From Arthrobacter sp. (lineage in GTDB: Bacteria > Actinomycetota > Actinomycetes > Actinomycetales > Micrococcaceae), in contig JAODMA010000053.1 in assembly GCA_025464545.1 (NCBI GenBank), positions 1 through 6,975 of the forward strand: DNA of 6,975 nucleotides, given 5' to 3'. Shown here in pieces: positions 1 through 6,290 of this stretch. The position numbers and the translations under genes were made by a program. Within the stretch, counting starts at the first letter, position 1, and each line of letters opens with the position of its first letter. The notes below the pieces were generated by a model that did no database searches, was not told the origin of the DNA, and worked only from the letters and a program-made list of their open reading frames with translations.

Positions 1-248
1 CCACGGGCGCCCCGGTTGTCCCGGTCGGACTGATCGGCACGGAGCACCTCCAGCCGGCGGACAGCAAATCCATCAAGCCGCAGCACTTCACCATGAAAGT
101 CGGCGAGCCGCTGTACTTCGACAAGACCGGTCCGGATCACTCCCTGCCGGCGCGCCGCCAGGTCACCGACCGGATCATGGAGGCCATAGCCGACCTCAGC
201 GGCCAGGAACGGGCCACCGGCTACAACCAGAGCAAAGCTGTCGACTAG
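1..248 (+). CDS. plsC: 1-acyl-sn-glycerol-3-phosphate acyltransferase, C-terminal part (5' end outside window)
   Basis: This is the last 81 codons of a gene entering from the left; the reading frame begins at base 3 and ends at a TAG (246-248). The visible peptide starts with TGAPVVPVGLIGTE, which matches the conserved 'APVVPV' block (motif IV) of the PlsC/AGPAT family, followed by a short beta-strand section (KVGEPLYFDK) and a C-terminal helix with a polar tail. In this family the enzyme transfers an acyl chain to 1-acylglycerol-3-phosphate to make phosphatidic acid at the inner face of the membrane. The catalytic HX4D motif and glycerol-phosphate-binding motifs lie upstream of the window and cannot be checked, so the exact acceptor is inferred from the family. 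The stop is 43 bp before uvrC. No terminator is seen in that gap. Confidence 0.75.
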   Translation, partial: TGAPVVPVGLIGTEHLQPADSKSIKPQHFTMKVGEPLYFDKTGPDHSLPARRQVTDRIMEAIADLSGQERATGYNQSKAVD

Positions 249-253
249 GGCGC

Positions 254-264
254 TGTCCCGGACA
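254..264. promoter_or_regulatory. Odd palindrome TGTCC-C-GGACA upstream of uvrC
   Basis: A perfect 5-bp inverted repeat around a single central base, at about -38 to -28 from the proposed uvrC transcription start. It lies where the -35 element would be expected, so a bound protein here could affect initiation. It contains a GACAC (261-265), the short sequence reported for WhiA binding in Streptomyces, but such a pentamer is easily found by chance. Function is unproven. Confidence 0.25.
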
Positions 265-279
265 CCCCCGCCGTCTCAG

Positions 280-285
280 TAGACT
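280..285 (+). promoter_or_regulatory. -10 element TAGACT of a leaderless uvrC promoter
   Basis: TAGACT fits the actinobacterial TANNNT -10 pattern. It ends six bases before the GTG start of uvrC, so if transcription starts at the G of that codon (292) the hexamer occupies -12 to -7, the standard position. There is no purine-rich Shine-Dalgarno sequence in front of the GTG. Together these features suggest a leaderless mRNA, which is common in actinobacteria. No clear -35 hexamer is recognised. Confidence 0.55.
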
Positions 286-291
286 TGAACT

Positions 292-2322
292 GTGGCAGAT
301 CCAGCGAGTTACCGTCCACAGACGGGTGAGATTCCGACCAATCCGGGCGTGTACCGCTTCCGCGATCCGCATGGCCGGGTCATCTACGTCGGCAAGGCCA
401 AGAACCTCCGTTCCCGGCTGAATTCCTACTTCGCCAACCCTGCCGGACTGCTGCCCAAGACCTATGCTATGGTCCATGCGGCGAGCAGTGTTGAATGGAC
501 CGTCGTCGGCAGCGAGCTCGAATCCCTCCAGCTGGAATACACCTGGATCAAGGAATTCAAACCCCGTTTCAACGTCATGTTCCGGGACGACAAGAGCTAT
601 CCGTACCTTGCGGTCACGATGGGGGAGAAATACCCGCGGGTCCAGGTGCTGCGCGGTGAGCGCCGGAAGGGCACCCGCTATTTCGGCCCGTACACGGCCG
701 GCGCCATCCGGGACACCATGGACACTCTGCTGCGCGTGTTCCCGGTCCGCAGCTGCAGCGCCGGCGTCCTGAAGCGGGCCGAAGCCAGCGGCCGGCCATG
801 CCTGCTGGGCTATATCGACAAGTGCTCGGCCCCCTGCGTCGGGCGCATCTCGGCAGAGGACCACCGTGCCCTCGCCGAGGATTTCTGCACCTTCATGGGC
901 GGCGAAGCCAAGCCCTTCGTGACCAGGCTGGAAAAGGACATGGCCGCCGCCGTGGCCGAATTGGACTACGAGCGGGCGGCCCGCCTCCGGGACGACATCG
1001 TCGCGCTGAAGAAGGTCTTCGAGCGCAATGCCGTCGTCCTGGCCGAGGGCACCGACGCGGATGTGTTCGCGTTGCATGAGGACGAGCTCGAGGCCGCGGT
1101 CCAGGTGTTCCACGTCCGCGGCGGCCGGATCCGCGGCCAGCGCGGCTGGGTCGTGGAAAAGGTCGAGGACTCCAGCACACCGGACCTGGTGGAACACCTG
1201 CTCCAGCAGGTCTACGGCGCCGAAGCCGAAAGCCAGGGCCGGCTGCCACGCGAGGTCCTGGTGCCCGCGGAACCAAGCAACGCCGCCGAGCTCGCCGAAT
1301 GGCTCAGCGGCCTCCGCGGGGCCCGCGTTGATATCCGCGTCCCGCAACGCGGCGACAAGGCCGCCCTGCTGTCTACCGTGCGGGACAACGCCGAGCACGC
1401 CCTGAAGCTGCACAAATCACGGCGGGCCGGCGACCTGACCATGAGGTCCCAGGCGCTGCAGGAACTGCAGGAGGCGCTGGACCTTCCCGTGGCGTTGATG
1501 CGGATCGAGTGCTACGACATCTCGCACGTGCAGGGCACCAACGTGGTCGGCTCCATGGTGGTGGTCGAGGACGGACTGCCGAAGAAAGCGGACTACCGGA
1601 AGTTCTCCATCAGCGGCGCCGCCGCCAACGACGACACCGCCGCGATGCATGATGTGCTGACCCGCCGATTCCGGAACTACTTGCAGGAGAAGGCGGAGCA
1701 CGCCGACGCCGCCGCGCAGCCCGGCCACCTGGCGGCGCTCAACGCCGCTGCCGATGCCGCCGTTGCAGGGCCTTCCAGTGCCCGAACGGACACCACGACG
1801 CCCACGCCGCGGGCACGGTTCGCCTACCCGCCCAACCTTGTGGTGGTCGACGGAGGCAAGCCCCAGGTCAACGCGGCCGCCCGTGCTCTGGCCGGACTGG
1901 GCATTGACGACGTGTACGTCGTCGGCCTGGCCAAGCGGCTCGAAGAGGTCTGGCTTCCGGACAGCGACTTTCCCGTGATCCTGCCGCGCGCCTCCGCCGG
2001 GCTGTACCTGCTGCAGCGCATCCGCGACGAAGCGCACCGCTTCGCGATCTCCTTCCACCGCCAGAAGCGCGGCAAGGCCATGACCGTGTCCGCCCTTGAC
2101 AGCGTTCCGGGCCTCGGTGCATCCAAGCGCAAGGCACTGCTGGCGGAGTTCGGCTCGGTCAAGAGCATCAAGGCCGCGACCGCAGCCGAGCTCACCGTGG
2201 CAAAGGGGATCGGCCCCTCCCTCGCCGACGCGATCGTGCGGCACTTCAGCGAGGACGACGCCGCCGGGCCACCCGCGCTGCCGGCCATCAACATGACGAC
2301 GGGCGAAATCCTCGAAACTTAG
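292..2322 (+). CDS. uvrC: UvrABC excinuclease subunit C
   Basis: UvrC makes the 3' and 5' incisions on each side of a lesion held by UvrB in nucleotide excision repair. The 676-residue product has the full set of domains. An N-terminal GIY-YIG nuclease domain (about 16-95) has G19-V-Y21, Y32-V-G34, R42 and the metal-binding E82. Four cysteines (155, 170, 178, 182) are spaced as in the iron-sulfur site described for E. coli UvrC. A UVR (UvrB-binding) helix pair lies at about 209-244. The RNase H-like C-terminal nuclease has D409, D448, D520 and H582 matching E. coli D399, D438, D466 and H538. Tandem helix-hairpin-helix motifs lie at about 604-652. About 44 extra Ala/Thr/Pro-rich residues (466-509) separate D448 from D520 compared with E. 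coli. The GTG start is chosen because the family N-terminus (NPGVYRF) follows closely and a -10 box lies just upstream. It is probably transcribed separately from rapZ or with partial readthrough. Confidence 0.97.
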   Translation: MADPASYRPQTGEIPTNPGVYRFRDPHGRVIYVGKAKNLRSRLNSYFANPAGLLPKTYAMVHAASSVEWTVVGSELESLQLEYTWIKEFKPRFNVMFRDDKSYPYLAVTMGEKYPRVQVLRGERRKGTRYFGPYTAGAIRDTMDTLLRVFPVRSCSAGVLKRAEASGRPCLLGYIDKCSAPCVGRISAEDHRALAEDFCTFMGGEAKPFVTRLEKDMAAAVAELDYERAARLRDDIVALKKVFERNAVVLAEGTDADVFALHEDELEAAVQVFHVRGGRIRGQRGWVVEKVEDSSTPDLVEHLLQQVYGAEAESQGRLPREVLVPAEPSNAAELAEWLSGLRGARVDIRVPQRGDKAALLSTVRDNAEHALKLHKSRRAGDLTMRSQALQELQEALDLPVALMRIECYDISHVQGTNVVGSMVVVEDGLPKKADYRKFSISGAAANDDTAAMHDVLTRRFRNYLQEKAEHADAAAQPGHLAALNAAADAAVAGPSSARTDTTTPTPRARFAYPPNLVVVDGGKPQVNAAARALAGLGIDDVYVVGLAKRLEEVWLPDSDFPVILPRASAGLYLLQRIRDEAHRFAISFHRQKRGKAMTVSALDSVPGLGASKRKALLAEFGSVKSIKAATAAELTVAKGIGPSLADAIVRHFSEDDAAGPPALPAINMTTGEILET

Positions 2323-2345
2323 CTAGCACCAGCAAACTTAGCTAG
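2315..2345 (+). repeat. Two direct copies of AAACTTAGCTAG straddling the uvrC stop
   Basis: Perfect 12-bp copies lie at 2315-2326 and 2334-2345, 19 bp from start to start. The first copy encodes the last residues of UvrC and contains its TAG stop; the second is intergenic. Both copies include the palindromic core TAGCTA or AGCT. The spacing is just under two helical turns. It may be a local duplication of the gene end or a paired protein-binding site; the sequence does not decide between them. Confidence 0.6.
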
Positions 2346-2348
2346 GGT
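2343..2348 (+). promoter_or_regulatory. Possible -10 element TAGGGT for the rapZ-yvcK-whiA operon
   Basis: TAGGGT fits TANNNT and would place a start near 2355, giving a leader of about 85 nt before rapZ. It overlaps the second copy of the 12-bp repeat. No convincing -35 hexamer is present, so this is only a candidate. A promoter in this 117-bp gap is plausible because it is the only sizeable break before the operon. Confidence 0.3.
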
Positions 2349-2369
2349 AAGGACTTGGGAAACGGTACG

Positions 2370-2405
2370 TCCGGCTGCGCGGAAGACGCAGCCCGGATGG
2401 CTGCG
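2370..2405 (+). promoter_or_regulatory. Three-segment alternative hairpin in the rapZ leader
   Basis: GGCTGCG (2373-2379) and an identical GGCTGCG (2399-2405) flank CGCAGCC (2387-2393). The middle segment can pair with either side. Hairpin A is 7 bp with a 7-nt loop, plus three more pairs (2370-2372 with 2395-2397) after a one-base bulge. Hairpin B is 7 bp with a 5-nt loop. The two folds exclude each other. Neither is followed by a U tract, so a simple intrinsic terminator is not supported. A leader switch, a weak terminator after uvrC, or chance in GC-rich DNA are all possible. Confidence 0.4.
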
Positions 2406-2439
2406 ACAAAGAATTGCACAGCAGAACGGGGCTTCACAG

Positions 2440-3363
2440 ATGGCAGAGTCGACGGCGGGATCCGGCACGGAAACGGACGGCATGACGCCGGTCAAACCCG
2501 ATGAGGCGGAACTGCTGGTGGTGACCGGCATGTCGGGGGCCGGCCGCAGCACTGCGTCCGACGCGCTGGAGGACCACGGCTGGTACGTCGTGGAGAACCT
2601 TCCGCCGCAGATGCTCGGCACGCTCGCCGAACTGGTGTCCCACGCGCCCCGCTCCATCTCGAAGCTGGCAGTGGTGATGGACGTCCGCAGCAAAGAGCTG
2701 TTCGCTGACATCCGCGCCGCGCTCCGCGCGCTGCAGGCCAGCGGCCTCACCTTCCGGGTGCTGTTCCTCGACGCGGACGACGGCGTCCTGGTCCGCCGCT
2801 TCGAACAGGGCCGGCGCCCGCACCCGCTGCAGGGCGGCGGCAGGATCCTCGACGGCATCGCCGCCGAGCGCGAACTGCTCCACGAACTCCGGGCTTCTGC
2901 CGATATCGTGCTGGACACCTCGGCCCTGAACGTGCACGGACTGGCCACCGCGATCACTGAGCTGTTCAGCGAAACCGGACCGGTGGCGTTGCGCCTGAAC
3001 GTCATGAGCTTCGGTTTCAAGTACGGCCTTCCGGTGGACGCAAACTTCGTGGCGGACGCCCGCTTCATCCCCAACCCGCACTGGGTCCCGGCGCTTCGCC
3101 CGCACACCGGCCTGGACAAAGACGTCAGCGATTACGTGCTCGAGGCCGAGGGCGTCAGCAATTTCGTGGAGCGCTACGTCCTGGCCCTTGAGCCGGTGCT
3201 GGACGGCTACCGGCGTGAGAACAAGCACTACGCCACGATTGCCATCGGCTGCACCGGAGGCAAGCACCGCTCGGTCGCCGTCGCCGTCGAGCTTTCCCGC
3301 CGGCTCGCGCAATATCCGCGCGTCACCGTGACCACGACGCACCGGGACCTGGGCCGGGAATAA
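2440..3363 (+). CDS. rapZ: RapZ family nucleotide/aminosugar-phosphate-binding protein (former YvcJ)
   Basis: The 307-residue product matches RapZ along its whole length. The N-terminal kinase-like domain begins with a P-loop, G30-MSGAG-R36-S37, in which the usual Lys is Arg; a Walker B-like strand LFLDAD lies at 108-113. The C-terminal domain carries the family signatures SFGFKYG (190-196), PNPHW, TGLDK and GCTGGKHRS (270-278). In E. coli, RapZ binds glucosamine-6-phosphate and guides decay of the sRNA GlmZ to control glmS. Actinobacteria are not known to have GlmY/GlmZ, so the role here is inferred only to be sugar-nucleotide or cell-wall related. The ATG at 2440 has a weak GGGG (2428-2431) 8 bp upstream; an in-frame ATG at 2482 would remove 14 residues of a non-conserved, probably disordered tail. 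The stop overlaps the next gene's ATG by one base (TAATG). Confidence 0.93.
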   Translation: MAESTAGSGTETDGMTPVKPDEAELLVVTGMSGAGRSTASDALEDHGWYVVENLPPQMLGTLAELVSHAPRSISKLAVVMDVRSKELFADIRAALRALQASGLTFRVLFLDADDGVLVRRFEQGRRPHPLQGGGRILDGIAAERELLHELRASADIVLDTSALNVHGLATAITELFSETGPVALRLNVMSFGFKYGLPVDANFVADARFIPNPHWVPALRPHTGLDKDVSDYVLEAEGVSNFVERYVLALEPVLDGYRRENKHYATIAIGCTGGKHRSVAVAVELSRRLAQYPRVTVTTTHRDLGRE

Positions 3364-4382
3364 TGGCGCTGCTTACCGGCCCCCTGCCGCTCGTGCCGCC
3401 GGCCAGTTCCGCATTCGCCGGCCAGCAGGACAAGGGCCCTTCCGTGGTCGCCCTCGGCGGCGGTCACGGCCTCTCCGCCTCACTGTCCGCCCTGCGGCTG
3501 CTGACCTCGGAGCTGACCGCCATCGTTACCGTCGCGGACGACGGCGGATCCTCGGGCCGCCTGCGCGAGGAGTACGGTGTCCTCCCGCCCGGAGACTTGC
3601 GGATGGCGCTGTCCGCCTTGTGCGATGACACCGACTGGGGCCGCACCTGGCGCGATGTCATGCAGCACCGGTTCCAGCCCGGCAAGGGCCGCGGCGGCTC
3701 CCTCGACGACCATGCCATGGGCAACCTCCTGATCGTGACGCTCTGGGAGCTCCTCGGCGACACCGTCGCCGGCCTCAAGTGGGCCGGTGCCCTGCTGGGC
3801 GCCCGCGGCGAGGTCCTGCCGATGTCCAGCGTCCCGCTCACCATCGAAGGTCAGGTCCGCGTCACCGCCCCGGACGGCACCTCGGCGCTGCAGACCCTGC
3901 GCGGCCAGGCGAAATGCGCCGTTGCCGGTTCGCTGGAACGCGTCCGTCTGCTGCCCGAGGACGCCCCGGCCTGCCTTGAAGCCCTCACGGCCATCGAACT
4001 CGCGGACTGGGTCATCCTGGGCCCGGGCTCCTGGTACACGTCCGTGCTGCCGCACCTGCTGCTGCCGGAAATGCGGGAAGCGCTCTCCAACACCCAGGCA
4101 CGGCGCTGCCTCACGATGAACCTGGCTACTGACACCAAGGAAACCAGCGGTATGACCGCCGCGGACCACCTCCGCGTGCTGCGCGAGTACGCCCCGAAGT
4201 TCACCATCGACGTTGTCCTGGCCGATCCGGCGTCGGTCCCGGACCTCCGCGAGTTCGAACAGGCGGCCGGGATGCTCGGTGCCGAGGTCGTCTTGGGTAA
4301 AGTGGGGGCGTCGAGCCGCCGGCCGATCCACGACCCGCTGCGTCTGGCCACGGCGTACCACGACATTTTCGGGAACAGTTAG
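3363..4382 (+). CDS. yvcK: YvcK/CuvA family gluconeogenesis factor (UDP-sugar-binding, CofD-like fold)
   Basis: A 339-residue member of the YvcK branch of the CofD-like superfamily. The family motifs appear in order: glycine-rich LGGGHGL (31-37), [11 protein letters not shown] (57-67), PPGDLR (75-80), HAMGN (117-121), GPGSWYTSV (220-228) and a C-terminal MNLATD...[10 protein letters not shown] section (from about 252). In Bacillus and mycobacteria (CuvA) these proteins bind UDP-sugars such as UDP-GlcNAc. They are needed for normal shape and peptidoglycan precursor balance, especially on gluconeogenic carbon; no enzymatic reaction is established for them. The first 26 residues are a Pro/Ala-rich extension before the first strand. 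The ATG overlaps the rapZ TAA by one base, with GGGA just upstream, indicating translational coupling. No membrane segment is seen. Confidence 0.94.
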   Translation: MALLTGPLPLVPPASSAFAGQQDKGPSVVALGGGHGLSASLSALRLLTSELTAIVTVADDGGSSGRLREEYGVLPPGDLRMALSALCDDTDWGRTWRDVMQHRFQPGKGRGGSLDDHAMGNLLIVTLWELLGDTVAGLKWAGALLGARGEVLPMSSVPLTIEGQVRVTAPDGTSALQTLRGQAKCAVAGSLERVRLLPEDAPACLEALTAIELADWVILGPGSWYTSVLPHLLLPEMREALSNTQARRCLTMNLATDTKETSGMTAADHLRVLREYAPKFTIDVVLADPASVPDLREFEQAAGMLGAEVVLGKVGASSRRPIHDPLRLATAYHDIFGNS

Positions 4383-4386
4383 GAAA
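4381..4386 (+). promoter_or_regulatory. whiA ribosome binding site AGGAAA overlapping the yvcK stop
   Basis: AGGAAA begins with the last two bases of the yvcK TAG stop and lies 6 bp before the whiA ATG (4393). This placement decides the whiA start and suggests that ribosomes finishing yvcK help initiate whiA. Confidence 0.65.
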
Positions 4387-4392
4387 CGTGCC

Positions 4393-5373
4393 ATGGCACT
4401 GACAGCATCGGTCAAGGAAGAACTATCCCGGCTGGACATCAAGAAGTCCTCAGTCCGGAAGGCTGAAGTGTCGGCCATGCTCCGCTTTGCCGGCGGACTG
4501 CACATCATCTCCGGACGGATCGTGATCGAGGCCGAAGTGGACCTCGCCTCGACGGCACGCCGGCTGCGCGCCGCCATCGCCGAGATCTACGGACACCAGA
4601 GTGAAATCATTGTGGTCTCCGGCGGGGGACTGCGCCGCGGGAACCGCTTCGTGGTCCGGGTGGTGCGGGACGGCGAAGCCCTCGCCCGCCAGACGGGCCT
4701 CCTGGACGCCCGCGGGCGCCCCGTCCGCGGTCTCCCGTCGGCAGTGGTGAACGGCTCCGCTTCCGATGCCGAGGCGGTCTGGCGTGGTGCCTTCCTCGCC
4801 CACGGCTCGCTCACCGAACCCGGACGCTCCTCCGCCATGGAGGTCACCTGCCCGGGTCCGGAGTCGGCGCTGGCCCTTGTCGGCGCAGCCCGCCGCCTCG
4901 GCATCCAGGCCAAAGCCCGCGAGGTCAGGGGAGTGGACCGCGTGGTGATCCGCGACGGCGACACCATCGCCGCGTTGCTGACCCGGATGGGCGCGCATGA
5001 CGCGCTGATGGTCTGGGAGGAACGCAGGATGCGCAAGGAAGTCCGGGCCACCGCAAACCGGCTGGCCAACTTCGACGACGCCAATCTGCGCCGCTCGGCC
5101 CAGGCCGCCGTGGCCGCGGGCGCCCGGGTGGACCGCGCTCTGGAAATCCTCGGCGACGACGTCCCGGAACACCTCAAATACGCCGGCGAGCTGCGCGTGG
5201 CGCACAAACAGGCCAGCCTGGACGAACTTGGCCGGCTCGCCGACCCCGTCATGACCAAGGACGCCATCGCGGGCCGGATCCGCCGGCTGCTGGCCATGGC
5301 GGACAAGCGGGCCCAGGATCTCGGCATCCCCGGCACGGAGGCCAATGTGACTCCGGAAATGCTGGACGAGTAG
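4393..5373 (+). CDS. whiA: WhiA sporulation/cell-division transcriptional regulator
   Basis: A 326-residue protein with the WhiA layout: an N-terminal region related to LAGLIDADG homing endonucleases and a C-terminal helix-turn-helix DNA-binding domain. The two half-repeats of the endonuclease fold are recognisable at [13 protein letters not shown] (26-38) and [11 protein letters not shown] (130-140). The catalytic acidic residues of true homing endonucleases are absent, as in other WhiA proteins, so it is expected to bind and not cut DNA. The C-terminal HTH includes ASLDELGRL (274-282) followed by [13 protein letters not shown] (288-300). In Streptomyces WhiA works with WhiB to switch on division and sporulation genes such as ftsZ. 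In a non-sporulating relative a division-control role is the sensible inference. It starts 10 bp after yvcK and ends the operon; no terminator is seen before the sod promoter candidate. A longer upstream in-frame start would run back through yvcK and is not credible. Confidence 0.95.
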   Translation: MALTASVKEELSRLDIKKSSVRKAEVSAMLRFAGGLHIISGRIVIEAEVDLASTARRLRAAIAEIYGHQSEIIVVSGGGLRRGNRFVVRVVRDGEALARQTGLLDARGRPVRGLPSAVVNGSASDAEAVWRGAFLAHGSLTEPGRSSAMEVTCPGPESALALVGAARRLGIQAKAREVRGVDRVVIRDGDTIAALLTRMGAHDALMVWEERRMRKEVRATANRLANFDDANLRRSAQAAVAAGARVDRALEILGDDVPEHLKYAGELRVAHKQASLDELGRLADPVMTKDAIAGRIRRLLAMADKRAQDLGIPGTEANVTPEMLDE

Positions 5374-5382
5374 GCGCGCCCC

Positions 5383-5388
5383 TAGAAT
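5383..5388 (+). promoter_or_regulatory. -10 element TAGAAT of the sod gene
   Basis: TAGAAT is a close match to TATAAT and lies 9 bp after the whiA stop. It would start transcription near 5395 and give an untranslated leader of about 145 nt. A -35 hexamer is not convincing (CTGGAC at 5362-5367 gives a short 15-bp spacer), so activator dependence or an extended -10 remains possible. Confidence 0.5.
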
Positions 5389-5394
5389 CGGATC

Positions 5395-5539
5395 CAGACG
5401 GTGGAAATACCTCAGCAGCAGCGGAGGTTATGCCCACTGGATTCCGGATTCATCACTGACTTCCGGGTGCCACACCATCCGGATGCACAATCCGAGAGTT
5501 ACCGAACCGGACGACCCGTCCACGACATTGGAGGATTTT
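5395..5539 (+). promoter_or_regulatory. Long untranslated leader of sod with a CATCCGGATG palindrome
   Basis: The leader contains a perfect 10-bp palindrome at 5476-5485. The 7-mer TCCGGAT (5443-5449) can pair with ATCCGGA (5477-5483) across a 27-nt loop, which would use up the left half of the palindrome. A GGATTC direct repeat also occurs at 5439-5451. I recognise no known riboswitch class. A nine-codon ORF (5430-5459) is present but its GGAGG is only 2 bp from the ATG. Confidence 0.3.
5530..5535 (+). promoter_or_regulatory. sod ribosome binding site GGAGGA
   Basis: A strong Shine-Dalgarno sequence 4 bp before GTG 5540. It selects this GTG over the in-frame ATG at 5483, which has no such site. 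Confidence 0.75.
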
Positions 5540-6163
5540 GTGACCGAGTACGTACTGCCCGAACTCAGCTACGACTATGCAGCGCTGGAGCCCCACATTT
5601 CCGCGAGGATCATGGAGCTGCACCACAGCAAGCACCACGCCGCCTATGTGACTGGCGCCAACAACGCCCTGGCCCAGCTGGCGGAGGCCCGCGAGAAGGG
5701 CGACTTCGCCAACATCAACCGGCTGTCCAAAGACCTCGCTTTCCACACCGGTGGCCACATCAACCACTCCGTTTTCTGGAACAACCTCTCCCCGGACGGC
5801 GGCGATAAGCCGGAGGGTGAGCTCGCGGCGGCCATCGACGACGCGTTCGGTTCTTTCGACGCGTTCCGTGCCCAGTTCAGCGCTGCCGCCCTTGGGCTGC
5901 AGGGCTCCGGCTGGGGCTTCCTCGCCTACGAGCCGATCGGTGGCAACCTGGTCATCGAGCAGCTCTACGACCAGCAGGGCAACGTCGCACTGGGCACCAC
6001 CCCTCTGCTGATGCTGGACATGTGGGAGCACGCCTTCTACCTGGACTACGTCAACGTCAAGGCTGACTACGTCAAGGCTTTCTGGAACATAGTGAACTGG
6101 GCCGACGTCGCGAAGCGCTTCGAGGCCGCCCGCCGGAACGCCACCGGCCTCATTACGCTCTAA
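5540..6163 (+). CDS. sodA: Superoxide dismutase, Fe/Mn family, Mn-type residues
   Basis: A 207-residue protein, the usual length, that converts superoxide to hydrogen peroxide and oxygen in the cytoplasm. All four metal ligands are present: H28 (in MELHHSKHH), H76 (in [10 protein letters not shown]), D160 and H164 (in [12 protein letters not shown]). The GGH before the second ligand and Q145 in YDQQGN are the pattern of manganese enzymes; the close mycobacterial iron enzyme has His at position 145. Metal choice is therefore predicted to be Mn or cambialistic, but family motifs do not settle it. The GTG start follows a strong GGAGGA, and the protein begins [12 protein letters not shown] as expected; starting at ATG 5483 would add 19 unrelated residues. 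No signal peptide is seen. The gene has its own -10 candidate upstream and a strong stem-loop 66 bp downstream, so it appears to be a single-gene unit. Confidence 0.95.
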   Translation: MTEYVLPELSYDYAALEPHISARIMELHHSKHHAAYVTGANNALAQLAEAREKGDFANINRLSKDLAFHTGGHINHSVFWNNLSPDGGDKPEGELAAAIDDAFGSFDAFRAQFSAAALGLQGSGWGFLAYEPIGGNLVIEQLYDQQGNVALGTTPLLMLDMWEHAFYLDYVNVKADYVKAFWNIVNWADVAKRFEAARRNATGLITL

Positions 6164-6229
6164 CCGTGAGGTAAAGCTCTCCTGCTTGTAACAAAGCTCA
6201 CAATTCGCGCTGTCGGGCCCGAATCGTGG

Positions 6230-6267
6230 ACTAAGCCTGCCCCCGCACTTGCGGGGGCAGGCTTAGT
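6230..6267 (+). terminator. Strong stem-loop terminator after sod (17-bp perfect stem, 4-nt loop)
   Basis: Arms 6230-6246 and 6251-6267 are exact reverse complements around the loop ACTT. The stem core is very GC-rich (GCCTGCCCCCGC). Only TT follows the stem, then AAACG, so it lacks a proper U tract; such U-poor hairpins are frequent at actinobacterial gene ends. It should separate sod from gap. A mirror-image reading on the minus strand is equally strong, but no minus-strand gene is present to use it. Confidence 0.8.
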
Positions 6268-6273
6268 TAAACG

Positions 6274-6279
6274 TAAGAT
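6274..6279 (+). promoter_or_regulatory. Possible -10 element TAAGAT for gap
   Basis: TAAGAT fits TANNNT and matches four of six bases of TATAAT. It lies only 6 bp beyond the terminator stem. The start would be near 6286, giving a leader of about 147 nt. A matching -35 would have to fall inside the terminator's right arm (TTGCGG at 6249-6254, with a long 19-bp spacer), so the assignment is tentative. Confidence 0.4.
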
Positions 6280-6290
6280 AGGTCACGGAA

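Noticed and set aside
196..1413. 405-codon open frame on the minus strand opposite uvrC
   Set aside because: It is antisense to a clearly real gene. Long antisense frames are expected in GC-rich actinobacterial DNA, and the protein has no recognisable motif.
4213..4392. In-frame upstream extension of whiA
   Set aside because: It overlaps the conserved end of yvcK in another frame, while ATG 4393 has a good ribosome binding site and the expected WhiA N-terminus.
1417..4577. Long minus-strand open frames opposite uvrC, rapZ and yvcK (1417-2244, 2434-3342, 3480-4577)
   Set aside because: All mirror the codon structure of the sense genes, show low-complexity Arg/Ala/Gly-rich products, and have no gene-like start context or family motifs.
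5373..5380. GGCGCGCC palindrome after the whiA stop as a terminator
   Set aside because: An 8-bp palindrome with no loop cannot form a useful hairpin, and no U tract follows.
5430..5459. Nine-codon upstream ORF in the sod leader
   Set aside because: Its GGAGG is only 2 bp from the ATG, too close for efficient initiation, and the peptide shows no attenuator-like codon run.
5483..5539. ATG 5483 as the sod start
   Set aside because: It would add 19 residues unlike any SOD N-terminus and lacks a ribosome binding site; GTG 5540 has a strong one.
6213..6222. TCGGGCCCGA palindrome in the sod 3' region, with AAAGCTC direct repeats at 6173 and 6193
   Set aside because: These are short and GC-typical with no positional logic; the nearby 17-bp stem explains the end of the unit better.
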